Part shown: positions 10,982 to 22,882 of the stretch, piece by piece
Layout: each line of letters starts with the position of its first letter
How positions within the stretch are numbered: the stretch's first letter is position 1
NCBI GenBank assembly: GCA_946406115.1
Contig: OX291544.1
Coordinates: 34,303,521-34,367,520, forward strand
Reading direction: 5' to 3'
Origin: Apoda limacodes
Lineage: Eukaryota > Arthropoda > Insecta > Lepidoptera > Limacodidae
DNA length: 64,000 bases
Position numbers and translations under genes: made by a program
The notes under the pieces: model-generated
What the model was told of the DNA's origin: nothing
What the model saw: the letters and a program-made list of their open reading frames with translations, nothing else
Database searches by the model: none

Positions 10982-11713
10982 TGATTAAGAAAGGAGATAT
11001 ACAATACAAATGACTATAATTTTAGTTCAATTTACTTTGCTTAGGGATGCTGTTAAGGAAGGAGACATACAATATAAATAACTATGATTTAAGTTAAATT
11101 TACTTTGCTTAGGGATCCCATTAAGAATGGAGACATAAATATAAATTACTATGATTTTAGTTAAATAAATATTTTTGAAAATATAAGATATATATATATA
11201 TATAGATATATATATATATTTTATTATCATATACATATAAGTATTTTTGTTCTTTACTATGTTCTGATAAGTTATAAGTTAATGTAAAATTATTTTGCTT
11301 CTACTTACCGCCAATAATTTATCTGCTTGGCTCTATGGTTGACTGGTAGAGAATGCCGTGTGGCATTAAGTTTGCCATTGTACACTAGTTTGTGCAGTAA
11401 GTTTAAATAAATAAAAAAATAACTTTGCTTAGGGATGCCATTAAGAATGGAGACATACAATATAAATTACTATTATTTTAGTTAAATTTACTTTGTTCAG
11501 GGACGCCATTAAGAAAAGAGGCATACAATGTAAATTACTATGATTTTAATTAAATTTACTTTGCTAAGGGATGCCATGAAGAATGGAGACATACCATATG
11601 AATTACTATTATTTTAGTTAAATTTACTTTGCTTAGGGATGCCATTAAGAAAAGAGGCATACAATGTAAATTACTATGATTTTAGTTAAATTTACTTTGC
11701 TTAGGGATGCCAT
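10982..11713. repeat. 68-bp tandem array, seven copies, with an insertion
   Basis: The unit holds ttaagaatggagacatacaa and the core ttactttgcttagggatgcc. Copies begin near 10982, 11052, 11120, 11442, 11510, 11578 and 11646. The third copy is split by the insertion at 11163-11420. Copies differ by about 5-15 percent by eye, so the array is not young. No open reading frame. Confidence 0.88.
11163..11420 (+). mobile_element. RTE-like LINE/SINE tail insertion
   Basis: It splits one unit of the 68-bp array. Its 3' part (ggctctatggttgactggta, then aatgccgtgtggcattaag, ending in ataaat repeats) is a tail common in lepidopteran transcripts and RTE-type elements. The 5' part is AT-rich with a (TA)n stretch. 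The family name is from memory and should be checked against a repeat library. Confidence 0.65.
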
Positions 11714-12125
11714 TATTATGACACTATGTGAAATAAACTTAGGTTTGTACGAGTAGCTTAGTGCTTATTTACTGTTGGTGTTATTTTTTAAGTTAAAGTA
11801 AGTTAAATGATAGACTTTTCTTTTTTTTTTTTAGTAATATATTAAATATTTATTTTTTAGGGTATTTATTGTGTTAGATATTATGATACAGTAAATTTAT
11901 TGTTGTTTATATATATATATATATATATATAATATAAATAAATTATTCTATTAGATAATTAATGATTCTATTAGATTTGTTAGTCGTATAGTATTGGTGT
12001 TGGTAATTATGTAAAATATATATTGTAAAAAATATTATATTATTAAAAAAATATTATGTTAACTTCTGCCAAGAAGAGCTGGCAAGAAGGTCTATTCAAA
12101 GTAATATTTATTCAAAGATGACTTA
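11714..12125. other. AT-rich DNA with (AT)n microsatellite
   Basis: Contains an uninterrupted (AT)n run near 11909-11931 and poly-T runs. No gene is visible. Confidence 0.6.
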
Positions 12126-12468
12126 CGTATAAGTCATCATTGTTCGTGACGCTAAATTTCTCAAAAAAAGTCTCCCCCTTTGGAATCAGGGCCGCGCCTC
12201 ACTAACGGAGCGTGCAGCAGACCGCACCCTAGAAGCATTGTACTCTGTGGTCAGTTATAGCCTGTAAAATAATCTATTGAAATAGTTATGATTTTTTATA
12301 TTTAAAAATTAATTGAACACTTATGCAGTTGCATTGTGTTATATATAGTAAAAAATACTTGTTTTTGTGTATGAAAAACTTTTTGCATAAAGTATCAGTG
12401 ATAGGAAACTTTCGGAACCACGATACTACGTCAGGAAAGTAGAACAAAGTGAAAGATGACTTATACGT
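12126..12468. mobile_element. Candidate MITE with short terminal inverted repeats
   Basis: The left end acgtataagtcatc (12126-12139) matches the reverse complement of the right end (gatgacttatacgt, 12455-12468), giving about 14-bp termini around a 343-bp non-coding body. A third copy of the right terminus lies at 12625-12638. The family is unidentified. The termini are short, so chance is possible but not the simplest reading. Confidence 0.45.
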
Positions 12469-12479
12469 CTAATTACCGT

Positions 12480-12621
12480 ATTTGTTACTTTTTTACATTT
12501 TATTATATAATTAGCATTAGGTATTAATCATTGTATATCATGTCCATGTGTAGTAATAACATCCATAAGTGTACCACTTGTACCAAAATGGTCTAGAATA
12601 CATAATAATAATAATAAATAA
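12480..12621 (+). mobile_element. Short 5'-truncated retroposon with ~28-bp target duplication
   Basis: The 28 bp at 12452-12479 are repeated at 12622-12649 with three mismatches. Between them lies a 142-bp segment ending in (ata)n/ataaa tail repeats. This is the expected product of target-primed insertion of a truncated LINE or SINE. The tail text gtaccaaaatggtctag is of a type seen in lepidopteran LINE tails. Confidence 0.65.
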
Positions 12622-12649
12622 AAAGATAACTTATACGTCTAGATACCGT

Positions 12650-13262
12650 GTCCGAAACAACATCAAACGGAGTGTTGCGAGCCATTTTCCTATCAATGTG
12701 TGTGTAAATCAGCTAATACGACTATCATTTTTACATCTGTGTGCGTAGTTTTGTTGTTACCAATCTAAACGTGCTTACCCCAAATTGGGAAGTTCTTAAT
12801 TTTATTCGGTACTAGAATTTATTGATTTGATGATTCCTGTGGTGACAAATTACATATATTGAGATAGAACGTTAACCTTTGCCACGAAGGAAGCAATCCG
12901 TTGACCATAGCCATTTAAGGGATGTTAAAACCTTAAAGTAGGTTCCAAATATAGTATACTGTAGTGCTAAAATATAGATGGATGCACAAAATAAAATCTG
13001 TCCTTCTCTTCTGTCTTCGCCGTGTACGTTATTCATAGATCCCGTTATGTGATAATAGCCGTGTTTTGTTGACAATTTTTTTTAACATAGAAAGCAATCG
13101 CATCACAAAGACATTGAAATCGTTTTGTTCGTCAAATGTAAAAAAATAAAATAGCTGTTCACTATTTTTAAAAAACATCCACTGTGCTACCTCCTGAGCA
13201 TGTGCAGCCAATGCGTTAAATGCAGTCCGTAAGTGCCGCCATGTTTAACATAGAGCGCATTC
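12650..13262. other. Unassigned DNA with a 60-residue minus-strand ORF
   Basis: The minus ORF at 13211-13029 (beginning MAAHAQEVAQW, with FYFFTFDEQNDFNVF) has balanced composition and might be a decayed exon or transposon remnant, but I recognise no family. No splice sites or flanking frame extend it convincingly. Confidence 0.3.
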
Positions 13263-15955
13263 ATTTTTGGTTAACAGATAGATCGAATGCGCGCATAGAG
13301 AGCATAGCACAATTCAATGCGTAAATATTAGAATAATTACTAAATTTCTTTTGCGAAAGCGATATTGCTGATATTGTTAGAGTGGCCGTACGGAACCGCA
13401 GGAATCGGATAACAATGCTATTATTTAAATGTGTACAATTTTTGACGTGACAACGTCTTATAAATTGGTTTGCCGGGTGACACTTCAAGAAACTGCGTTA
13501 CGCTCCGCTCACGTTATGCGCTCACAATGAGAGCGAGTGAGAGGCACGCGCCCGCCTAAGAGCGAGAGAGACAGACATAAAATCATTGTCACGTAAAACT
13601 TTCGCCCGTATACCGACTTTACAGGCAACCAGTTTTTTTTCAATTAATATTTATTATGATTTTCATACTCGTTAATGTTCTGTAAGTTACAGTGTCATTT
13701 AATTATCACCTATTCTAAAAAGCCCTCTTAAATTTTTAATTTTTACTTTTATATTTCTTTTATTAGTTAGGAAACCCGCCTATATTACAAATATTTTGAG
13801 AAATTTTCACTCTAAAAGACAGCGTAGGCTTAGCAATAGAGCTCCGTTAGCACCCCTCGGGTACGGAAACGATTAGGGATTTTAATCAATAAACTATTTA
13901 CAATTCTCAATTTACAAAGGAAATGTAAAGATTATTTATATGTTATTTAAAAATCAATCAATAGGATTAAAAGATTTTAGTATAAACTTTTATAAGTTTT
14001 CAAAAGAAAATAAAACAAAAATCATTATAATTATATTTGTTTTTCTTAAGATCTTATATGTCTATCCTTGTAATTGAATAACTTATATTACTGATCGACG
14101 TCTCAGAATATTACACAAACAATGTAAATTACACTCGGTTTAACTCGTAGTGCTCGTACAAAGTAATTTAATTCGTAAAATGAAGATTAAATACACCCGT
14201 GTAGTTGTGCGTGCGCTTCTGATTCGCCGCTGCTGGCCGACTACGAGAAGGGCGCTGGTACATGTCAATAAGACATCCCTATAATTTTACACAGCTAATT
14301 GCGCGTGTGCGTACACCGTCTTGCTAATGAAGTACCTAGTATAAGGTAATTAAAGTTGAAATTTTACAGTTACAGTGCGTTGCAAAAAGAAGAAATTTTT
14401 TCAAACTATTCACATATTTTCAAATATGGTAATTAATTAATTTCATAATTCATAAAATATATGATACTACTTTTTTTTATTCATATTTACATTCAACTGT
14501 TTTTTTTTATTTAAACATTCCAGAAGTCCGGCGTAAAGGTTTACGTTCTATAAATACAATGTGTCACAGGGTCATCAATACATAAATACTTTTCTCTGAC
14601 TGGGGACGGGTAAACTTGGTCCGATTCAACCCTACAAAAACACAAGTCTGCGCGTTCACCGCTAAGAAAACCCCATTCACTGTAGCCCCACAATTCCAGA
14701 ACACTCCCCTCTCCATCGCCAAGTGCATTGGGAACCTTGGTGTCGACATCTCCATCAGCGATGTTCAGTTCCGAGATCATTTAAAACTAGGTGAATTCAA
14801 CAGAGCGAGGCAGTACTTCACGTCGGGGCAGAGGTTGCTGCTTTACAAGTCACAGGTTCGGCCCCATATGGAGTACTGCTGCCATCTTGGACCTTTTGAA
14901 TCGGTTCAACGACGGGCTGTGAGAATTGTCGACGATTCCAAACTCATTTGCCGTAGCGAACCCTTAAGTCTGAGGAGAGACTTTGCCTCCCTGTGTGTGT
15001 TCTGCCGCTTGTACAATGGAATGTGTTATAAAGAATTGTTCGAAATGATGCACACGGTTCGCCATCGGCAGGGAATTCATTCTCACACTTTAGAACCGAA
15101 ATGGTCGCGTACAGTGCGGTTTCAAAGAAACTTCCTCCCGCGAACGCTTGGGTTGTGGAATGAGCTCCGTGCCAAGGTTCTCTAAGGACTACAGTATGGG
15201 GTTCTTCAAGAAAGAAGTTATTGGATTTTTGAAGTGTCGGCAACGCGCGAGTGATACTTCTGGTGTTTCAAGGGTCCATAGGCCACGGTGACCGCTTACC
15301 ATCAGCGGACCGTATGCTTGTTTACAACCTTAGTGGTATAAACAAAAATAAAAAAAATCATGTATTTTATGAACTACGAAATTAATTAATTATCGTATCT
15401 TAAAATACATAAATATTCTGAAAATTAACTTTTCTTTACAACGAATTGTGACGGCTTTGGACCCTTTATATAAAATTTCAACTTTAGTTACCTAATACTA
15501 TGTACTTTATTAGCAAGACGGTGTACGTACACGCGCAATTGGGTGTGTAAAATTATGGGGCGAATGTTATTTGCATTGATTCTGTAATATTATCCGTCTC
15601 AAACGTTAATCAATAATATAAGTTATTCAATTACAACGATAGACTTATTTAGGTCTTAAGAAAAACTAAATGTACCTAATTATAATGATTTTTATATGAT
15701 TTTCCTTTAGAAAATTAATAAAATGTTATATAATCTTATTGATTGATTTTTAAATAACATATAAATAATCTTTACATTTCCTATGTAAATTGCGATTAAA
15801 ATACTCCATAGTTTATTGATTAAAATCCCTAATTGTTTCCTTACCCGAAGGATCTTAACCTTAAAAAAAATTTAGTAGTTATTCTAATATTTACGCATTA
15901 AATGTGATCTGTGCTCTCTATGCGCGCATTCGATCTATCTGTTGACTAAAAAGCT
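13263..15955. mobile_element. Large fold-back element, asymmetric arms
   Basis: Several segments of the left half recur as reverse complements, in mirrored order, in the right half: 13268-13347 with 15880-15950, 13862-13985 with 15732-15850, 14060-14115 with 15590-15665, 14272-14375 with 15455-15560, and 14418-14463 with 15360-15405. The left arm carries about 500 extra bases (13348-13860) and another 150 (14120-14270). The apex is occupied by a LINE fragment. The arms are diverged, so this is an old palindrome, either a fold-back transposon or an inverted duplication. Confidence 0.75.
14610..15360 (+). pseudogene. LINE ORF2 C-terminus and 3' UTR (family A), plus orientation
   Basis: The frame 14616-15185 encodes the end of a non-LTR RT. 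It has TKTQVCAFTAKKTPF, then IGNLGVDIS and YKSQVRPHMEYC. The post-RT segment FESVQRRAVRIV and FQRNFLPRTLGLWNEL follow, then a stop and the shared 3' UTR ending in an A-rich tail at about 15345. The endonuclease and RT core are absent. It is the best preserved of at least six family A fragments in the window and lies at the apex of the fold-back element. Confidence 0.9.
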
Positions 15956-16794
15956 TTTTAAAAAAAAAAAACAACCGGCTTCAAAAAATGCACTAAAAAG
16001 GTAAAATATTTTTTTTGTTTTGTTTGTTTGAAATGAGTCTAATATTATGATAATCATAATATTAGAATAATTAGAGCTGCTGTACAGAGACATTAAAGTC
16101 TTTTCATATTTTGTCAGTATACGTGCACATACATTTGTTCTAAAAAAAAAACTTGAAAACTATTTTATCTGTCAAAAATTTGTTTACGCTTTTCTTTGAG
16201 TGAGTTTTTAAGTGCTTAGTGCGCGAGTCCGACTCCCACTTTTTTTTTCATAAAAACCTTGCAGTGACACTAACAAACACAATAAAAACAAATTACCCGA
16301 ATGGGCCCAGCCGTCTTCGAGTTTTCTTTAGTGCGCGAGTCCGACTCGCAATTGACCTTTTATTTTTCCTTTTAAACCTTTTAAACGTTATCAATAACGA
16401 ACACAACCAAAAAAGAATTATCCAAATCGGTCCAGCCGTTCCAGAGTTAAAGCGAGACCATCGTTGGTTCGTACAGCAATACATTCTTATATTTATATAT
16501 AATATATTGGCTAGTATTATATGAATTGACACGGCATAGTAAGTATGTCAAATTTTTAAAAAACTTGTCCTAAGGATGATCTTAAACTCAAAAAATAGAT
16601 AGCCAATATGGCTAGTTTTTGCAAAATGAATATATTGCTGGAATCGGCTGAGTTACCCCAAAGTAGTATGCCATATGACATCAGGCTATTAAATAACTAT
16701 AGTAAACCATACGTGCTGTGTCACTGTCAGTAAATTCTTAAAATTTCCTGATAGCATGTATTGCAGAGCTAAGTCTTGAAGAGCGCTCAAAAAT
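15956..16794. other. Retroelement-tail-like DNA with duplicated motif
   Basis: The motif agtgcgcgagtccgactc occurs twice (near 16218 and 16331), each followed by poly-T/A-rich sequence and a cccag/ccagccgt block. This type of sequence is common at ends of lepidopteran repeats. 16540-16794 shows nothing I can name. Confidence 0.45.
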
Positions 16795-17334
16795 GTGAGG
16801 ACCCCAGTGAAGCTCAGTGTCAACGATGATGTGAGGACCCCAGTGAAGCTCAGTATCAACGATGATGTGAGGACCCCAGTAAAGCTTAGTATCAACGATG
16901 ATGTGAGGACCCCAGTGAAGCTTAGTATCAACGATGATGTGAGGACCCCAGTGAAGCTCAGTATCAACGATGATGTGAGGACCCCAGTAAAACTTAGTAT
17001 CAACGATGATGTGAGGACCCCAGTGAAGCTTAGTATCAACGATGATGTGAGGACCCCAGTGAAGCTCAGTATCAACGATGATGTGAGGACCCCAGTGAAG
17101 CTCAGTATCAACGATGATGTGAGGACCCCATTGAAGCTTAGTATCAACGATGATGTGAGGACCCCAGTGAAGCTCAGTATCAACGATGATGTGAGGACCC
17201 CAGTGACGCTTAGTATCAACGATGATGTGAGGACCCCAGTGAAGCTCAGTATCAACGATGATGTGAGGACCCCAGTGAAGCTCAGTATCAACGATGATGT
17301 GAGGACCCCAGTAAAGCTTAGTATCAACGATGAT
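16795..17334. repeat. 36-bp minisatellite, exactly 15 copies
   Basis: The unit is gtgaggaccccagtgaagct followed by cagtatcaacgatgat. With a 36-bp period the array is open on both strands, giving a 12-residue period (VRTPVKLSINDD) on plus and (SLILSFTGVLTS) on minus. Variation between units is limited to a few positions (g/a, c/t), so it is fairly homogeneous. There is no start context, signal or codon bias to support a protein. Confidence 0.95.
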
Positions 17335-18650
17335 GCTTACAAACTTAGTGCTTCTTACTGTCTCCAGTACGTTACCATCAATATTAATTTTATTTTTTAG
17401 GCTTTGAGGATTTTGATAGCGAAAAATTTAGAAAATTGATTGATAAGTGAATTTAAACTATCATTTATTTTTTTTACATCATAATTTTTAGGGTTCCGTA
17501 CCCAAAGGGTAAAAAAGGGTCCCCCCCCTGTCTGACGCCTCTACGCAGCGGGATAGCACTTGTCCTATGGTCCTGGAACTGGTCATCGTAGCAGCGTTGT
17601 AAAGATATCGCAGCACCTCAATATATCGCCAGTCTATACGACATCGCTGCACAGAATCTATCACGGCCCAGGTTTGATTATACTCTTGAGTTTTTGTATA
17701 ATCTGCCCTACAGTATGAATGTGATCTACGGTACTGAAAATTTTCGAAACCCAGCACTGCTTTCCGATTTGACTCTTGTGCTGTACGTTGGTGTTCTTAA
17801 ACGCTTAAGTGCTCATTTTGCTTCGTGGTGTGCTGACTCATCAAGTGCGCAGTGCTGTGTTAATGTTTTGCATCAGTGCCGAATACTGAGCATCGTTGCT
17901 TGGATTATTGCCCGCGATACTTTGAAACTCTGCCTAAGTGTTAAGCGCTGCTTAGTTGTGTGTTCTTGGCTGGAAAATCACTCCTTGGTCCACTGTGGGT
18001 GAACTGTTCGCGCTTTTTAACTCGCCCACTGCCCGAAGTTTATCGAAGCGATACTGTGTGTTTTTGTGTGTGTGACTTTCGTTTTTGCGGAACTACTACA
18101 CAAAGTATTGACCCTCACTTGGTTCTTTGACTGACGCTAATTCAACCGGCCTGAACCCGGCCTAGAGTAGATTGTAATACTTCCGCTTCGGCGGATCGCC
18201 ACTTCGCGCATTCTAGCTTTTTAACTGTCGATTGCGTCATTAAGTTTGTAAGGAACCCAGTTCCGAGTGCTTCGGACTGATGGGTGAGATCTTATAGCTC
18301 ATTTCAGAGCTGCGTTCTACCTCATTGTTTAGTGGTTCGTAATGTCGCGTTGCTTGGGGGGAAACCTAACGGTGACAACAAAATCCCCAGCCGTAGGTAC
18401 TCACCTAAACAATCCGCAGCACTGCAGAGCGTTTGGACACACTCAAGTACTCTTGCTCCCCGTCAGAAATGACACACTTCCTACACCTCGGTCACCTCGT
18501 ATTGGCTGGGATACTCAAAAGATTGTCCCTGGACCAGCTAGGAGCTAAAAAATTCCCTAAAAAATCTAGGCGTAGTCGACTCCATGGCTTTTCGGGCCAA
18601 TTCCACGCCTTGAGCTCGCTGCTCTGAGTATTACTTCGTTGTTGTATACA
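17335..18650. other. Unassigned, moderately GC-rich DNA; probable retroelement 5' region
   Basis: At 17483 a gggttccgtacccaaagggt motif resembles the terminus of a common lepidopteran repeat. 17690-18630 has higher GC than its surroundings and overlapping short ORFs (18342-18627) without recognised domains. It could be a LINE 5' UTR/ORF1 or the missing 3' end of the adjacent gypsy relic. I cannot decide. Confidence 0.35.
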
Positions 18651-19874
18651 CACGGGTCAATTTTTGCACATGTTTTCTATATCCTTGTCAAGCCCCGGCC
18701 AGCAAACGAATCTACGAGCTAGTGATTTGGTTTTGGCAATGCCGTGATGACTTGAATGTAACTGTTGTAATATTTTTATCTTAAGATTTAAAGGGATAAT
18801 AATACGATAGCCATAAAATAAGCAACCTCAGTCCACGTTTAATAAATCATTTCTTTGATAAAGAAGTCGGCTAAGGATCAACACCATTGGGCCAGCCCTT
18901 CATGACAAATGATATTACCTTCAACAATGAAATATCTTTCCCCGTCTCGTTGGCTACATCCTCAAACGTGATCGGTAACTCAGCTTCGATAAAATTTAAA
19001 TAATAATCCGCTATGACTACACCCCTTAAGGTGTTTTTAAGTGGCAATAATGCCTGTCTTTGAAGACGGCCGGCCATCATTTGTGGAATCGACGCTTTTA
19101 CTTCGAATATCGACGCCAAAGGCTTACAGTCTGTAACTAAAGTAAATTTACGGCCGTAGATATAGTCATGAAAACGCTTAACTCCGAAATTGACTGCCAG
19201 TCCCTCTCTGCACAGTTATAAGTAATTACGTTCCGTGTCGGTGAGACGCCGCAACGCATTCAGTACGACGCGCAGCACGCCGTCGGCTCCGCGCTGCGCC
19301 AGCACGGCCGCCACGCCACTCGGGCTCGCGTCGCACGCTACCTCTAAGTGGAGCGCCGGCGCCGGGTCGAAATATCGCATCTTTCATTAACAATTTTACC
19401 TTTTCGAAGGCGTCTTGACATGAATGTGACCAAATAAATTTTACTTAAAAGCTAATACAGCGGAGCAAGAACAGTGCTTAAGTTGGCTACAAACTTACCA
19501 TAGTAATTAATTGTTCCCAAAAAACTTTTTAATTCACTAACATTCTATGGAGATTCCGTATTAAATATAGCGTCTATTTTGTGTTGGTCGGATGGTATGA
19601 CACGGACGTTTGAAATGAACTTCACTTTTCCGTCGCTACTTTTAACCCGCATTCTGATGAAATTTAAAAAAACATTTTGTAAATTTTCTTTTTGCTCAAA
19701 AATTGTGGATCCAGTAACCAATAAGTCATCTAAGAATGCCACTACATGCTTTAAAGAGAATAATTTATCGATAATTCTTTGGAATTTATTTGGTGCTGTG
19801 ACGATACCATATTTATGCCTTAAGAGGGCGATATAGGCCAGAAAGCTAATTTCAGTAATTCTAACGTTGTGCAT
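18651..19874 (-). pseudogene. Gypsy RT, RNase H and integrase zinc domain
   Basis: Minus-strand order: RT (KYGIVTAPNKFQRIID, then VVAFLDDLLVTG with FLDD as the YxDD motif, 19820-19720). RNase H follows (VACDASPSGVAAVLAQRGADG near 19355-19290 and FTLVTDCKPLASIF near 19130). Then the linker (MKGWPNGVDP near 18875) and the integrase H2C2 domain (SSHHGIAKTKSLARRF, CWPGLDKDI near 18740-18680). Frame breaks occur between domains. It ends abruptly at about 18650 inside integrase. Together with the gag piece at 27680-28140 it forms one split gypsy element. Confidence 0.9.
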
Positions 19875-19892
19875 GTAAATGAAATGAAAAAA

Positions 19893-20654
19893 GTTATGAT
19901 TTATTTTATGAAAGGTCTAAAACTAAGAAAATATAAGCACAAATGACTCAAATGTAAAATATTAAATTATGAACTTACGAATCATAAACATCAACACAGA
20001 ATTAATTGTTAAATGTCGGTAGTAATCTAACTCCCGATTTATGAATTCGGACTCTAGACAATTATTTTGAACCTGCGACGCGAGAATGAATGGTTTAAAA
20101 TTAACGATGATGATTGGGTGTTGGTTTGGAACTAAATTTGATTGGAGGACGTTTTAAGACACACGCTGATTGGTGGTTAAGTGATATGGAAATGGAAGCA
20201 CGTTTCATATGCCCTCTAAAGGTAGTTTCATAACTTTTACTCAAATAAAATTTTATTCAGGAAATTAAACGTAGGATAAATCGGAGACCCTCTATGTAAA
20301 AGTTGTTTTGTTATCCGCGGTTTTCTTGTCTTATTAATTTTATTGCCTTAGTCAAATAGTTATGCTACTGTTATTGGGAAGTCAATGATGTTAAGTATAA
20401 CCACGGAAGTTTAAGTTACTTAAAACTTTTATAATATTGAAAACACCCGCGAGACTTACCTAAGTCAGTCGTTTAACAACCATTAGGGTAGCCTCGTACA
20501 ATAAATATTCTCACAATGATAAAGGGTAGTTGTCTTGGTTTTCACGTATTCCGTATAATGGTATGACGTGTTAGTTTATTTGAAATTACCCGGGGTTTGT
20601 TAAAACTTTACGAATATTTAGAGCATAATATTAATATTCTATTTGGATTCCATC
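19893..20654 (-). mobile_element. Element X, copy A, distal part
   Basis: This is the reverse complement of about 62440-63200 with many substitutions (roughly 80-85 percent identity by eye). It has no coding frame. It abuts gypsy RT at about 19885 and is cut at 20654 by the 5' LTR of the BEL/Pao element. The rest of copy A resumes at 26249. 'Element X' is a provisional name for this unclassified repeat. Confidence 0.8.
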
Positions 20655-20936
20655 TGTTCGGTAAAAAATATGCGGTCGATCCGGCGATACGATCGTAGCA
20701 TACTCTGTGCGCGTCCGCGCCAGTCAGTCTTAATCTGTGCGCGACGTCGCGGCTGCCGGATACATTGTTTTTGGAAATAATTAATTGAGTTCGGTTTGCG
20801 TGAAACAACCTACACAAACATATACAGACACAACACCACATATTCAGACAAAAACGTTATACAAACAACTGATACCAAAATTGGGTAAGTCCTCATAATT
20901 TTTCTTACGGCCTACGTGTGGCCTTTTTAGTAAACA
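20655..20936 (+). repeat. BEL/Pao 5' LTR
   Basis: Starts TGTTCGGTAAAAAATATG and ends GGCCTTTTTAGTAAACA. It differs from the 3' LTR by several substitutions and small indels, including a 6-bp duplication of acatac in the other copy, so the insertion is not very recent. Confidence 0.92.
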
Positions 20937-21396
20937 AGCTGGTAGGAAGACGTGGTTTTTCGGACCACCCTTTGTAACGTAATAAACGGTTTTGTTGGTT
21001 TGTTTTCGTATTTGGGTCATATTACGTCAGATTCACAGTAAATTACAATTTAAAGATTCGTGACGTTGGGTCGCGTCGTTGATAGGCATAGTTAACCGGT
21101 CCTTATCGCATGACTCGTCGGAGATATTCGCAGTGAAGCTAATTACACACTTTGTTGTTATTGCGGTAAAAATTGATCGGAATTAATAGATTTTAAATAT
21201 TGTTGTATTATGACGGATTGTAAGATATCGTATTTATTTGTGTAATTGTGTAGTCGGGGTTTTTGTACATTGTAGTTGTTTTTTTTTTTTTAGTGGGGTT
21301 TATACTTTTACACTATAAAATTGATTGCTGTAACAAACTGTATATAACAAACAGAGACGTTTGTTTGTGTTTTTGTTTTAGTTTTGGATTATTTTT

Positions 21397-22371
21397 TTGT
21401 GTGCTGTGTCGGCATTAGAGACTAGCCCGCAGCTGGCAAGTAGGCAAAATTGCAACGAACGTTTGCCAACTTTGGATATTCCTCATTTTAGCGGATCATT
21501 AGATGAGTGGACTAATTTTATCACACTTTGTGATAGCATTGTGCACCAAAGGACTGACTTATCTGACTCACAAAAATTAAGTTACATTCTAACGTCTATC
21601 AGGGATGAGCCTCTCTGTTTAGTGAAACATTTGGACATCACCGATGTCAATTATAATATTGCCAGGGAGTTATTAGTGAATCGATACCAAAATAACCGTG
21701 GTACATATGGAGCTGCCATTTTAGGTATTCCTCATCTGTCATCGGTTAACCAGCTGCGGCCCGACATACTTAACCCTATTTTAGAGGCGACAAATGCTAG
21801 TTGAGAGGTCTAAAATTCCCTGTCACTCAGTGGTCATTTTTATTGTTACACATTGTTTTAAATAAATTGCCCAATGTCGTCAGGGCTTGTTTCGAACAGT
21901 TGCACGGAGGTGACTCGGCGTCACACATACCTACTTTTGACACTTTAGTGTCGTTTTTGGAGTACCAGAGTAGGAAGCTGGAGAATTTACCCGCCGAGCC
22001 ACAATCGGGACCGTCACGATTTTTGGCCCCGTCTGAACCCCGTCAACAATCCCAGTGTGGACCCCGTGAAAAACCTCGTCCCGGGACATCGCGAGGGACC
22101 GGTTCGTTTCGGCCCCCCAGAATTTTGACAATTGAACGGACTGAACGGTGTGGGGTGTGTAATGAACCGGGACACACCATTCTGGATTGCCACCAGTTCA
22201 GGAAATCTGGGGTGGCCGAAAACGATTTTTGACCCGTAGGCTAGGCCTATGTTATTATTGTTTGGGGGAGCACCTAGCCAAGGATTGTCGACAGCCGCGA
22301 CCTTGTATAAAGTGTGGTGGGGGTCACCACCCCGACTTATGCATGCCCATCCGAGAGGATGGTCCTCGGTT
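21397..22371 (+). pseudogene. BEL/Pao gag with zinc knuckles
   Basis: The DUF1759-like gag core is visible (LPTLDIPHFSGSLDEWTNF, then DSQKLSYILTSI). After a frameshift near 21800 come NKLPNVVRACFEQLHGGD and ERCGVCNEPGHTILDC. After a second shift near 22220 come LCYYCLGEHLAKDC and CIKCGGGHHPDLC. The three cysteine/histidine knuckles are typical of Pao gag and bind genomic RNA in this family. No ATG in good context was found for the frame, so the N-terminus is unclear. 22372-22880 is proline/arginine-rich and frameshifted. Confidence 0.88.
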
Positions 22372-22882
22372 GACTCATGGAGGTGTGTCTCTCTACGGCT
22401 CGCACGGTTTGTCGCCGCTGAATCGAACCCAATCGCTCCCGTCCCCAGTGCGACATCGACCTTCCCCGCCCCGTTCACCGCGGGCGATCCCACGGGATGG
22501 TCGTCGGTTACCACCCTCACGTGCCCCTTCCGCTCAGGTAGGTATTGCGGAACGGGCACATTACGCGGAGTATGAGCTTCTGCCCCTCTCTATCGCGGAG
22601 CGTCCTCGCGTTACTCGCGAGTTCAGGGCGGGATTGGGTGGCTATCGCGCGCCGCCGATTGCATGCGCGTCTCGGCAGCCACTTATGCCCGCGGGGGACA
22701 CGTATGTTGATACCGGTTCAAGCGTGGGGCATTATGAGCCACAGGAGCCCCGGGGCCAAGTTCTGCGCTCGGGTCGGGCCAACCATTGACTCGCGGCAGC
22801 CGCTTCACCAGTCTCTCCACCACCTGTCACAACTGTTTGGCCCACCGCGTAGGTTCTAGTCCATTCACCGCATGGACCTGGT

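Noticed and set aside
16689..17400. 200-residue repetitive proteins on both strands
   Set aside because: Arithmetic product of a 36-bp minisatellite; both strands are equally open.
18284..18627. Overlapping plus-strand ORFs as a host gene
   Set aside because: Three mutually overlapping frames of 62-68 codons without domain, start context or splice signals.
22014..22559. 181-residue minus-strand ORF
   Set aside because: Shadow of BEL/Pao gag, whose zinc knuckles are on the plus strand.
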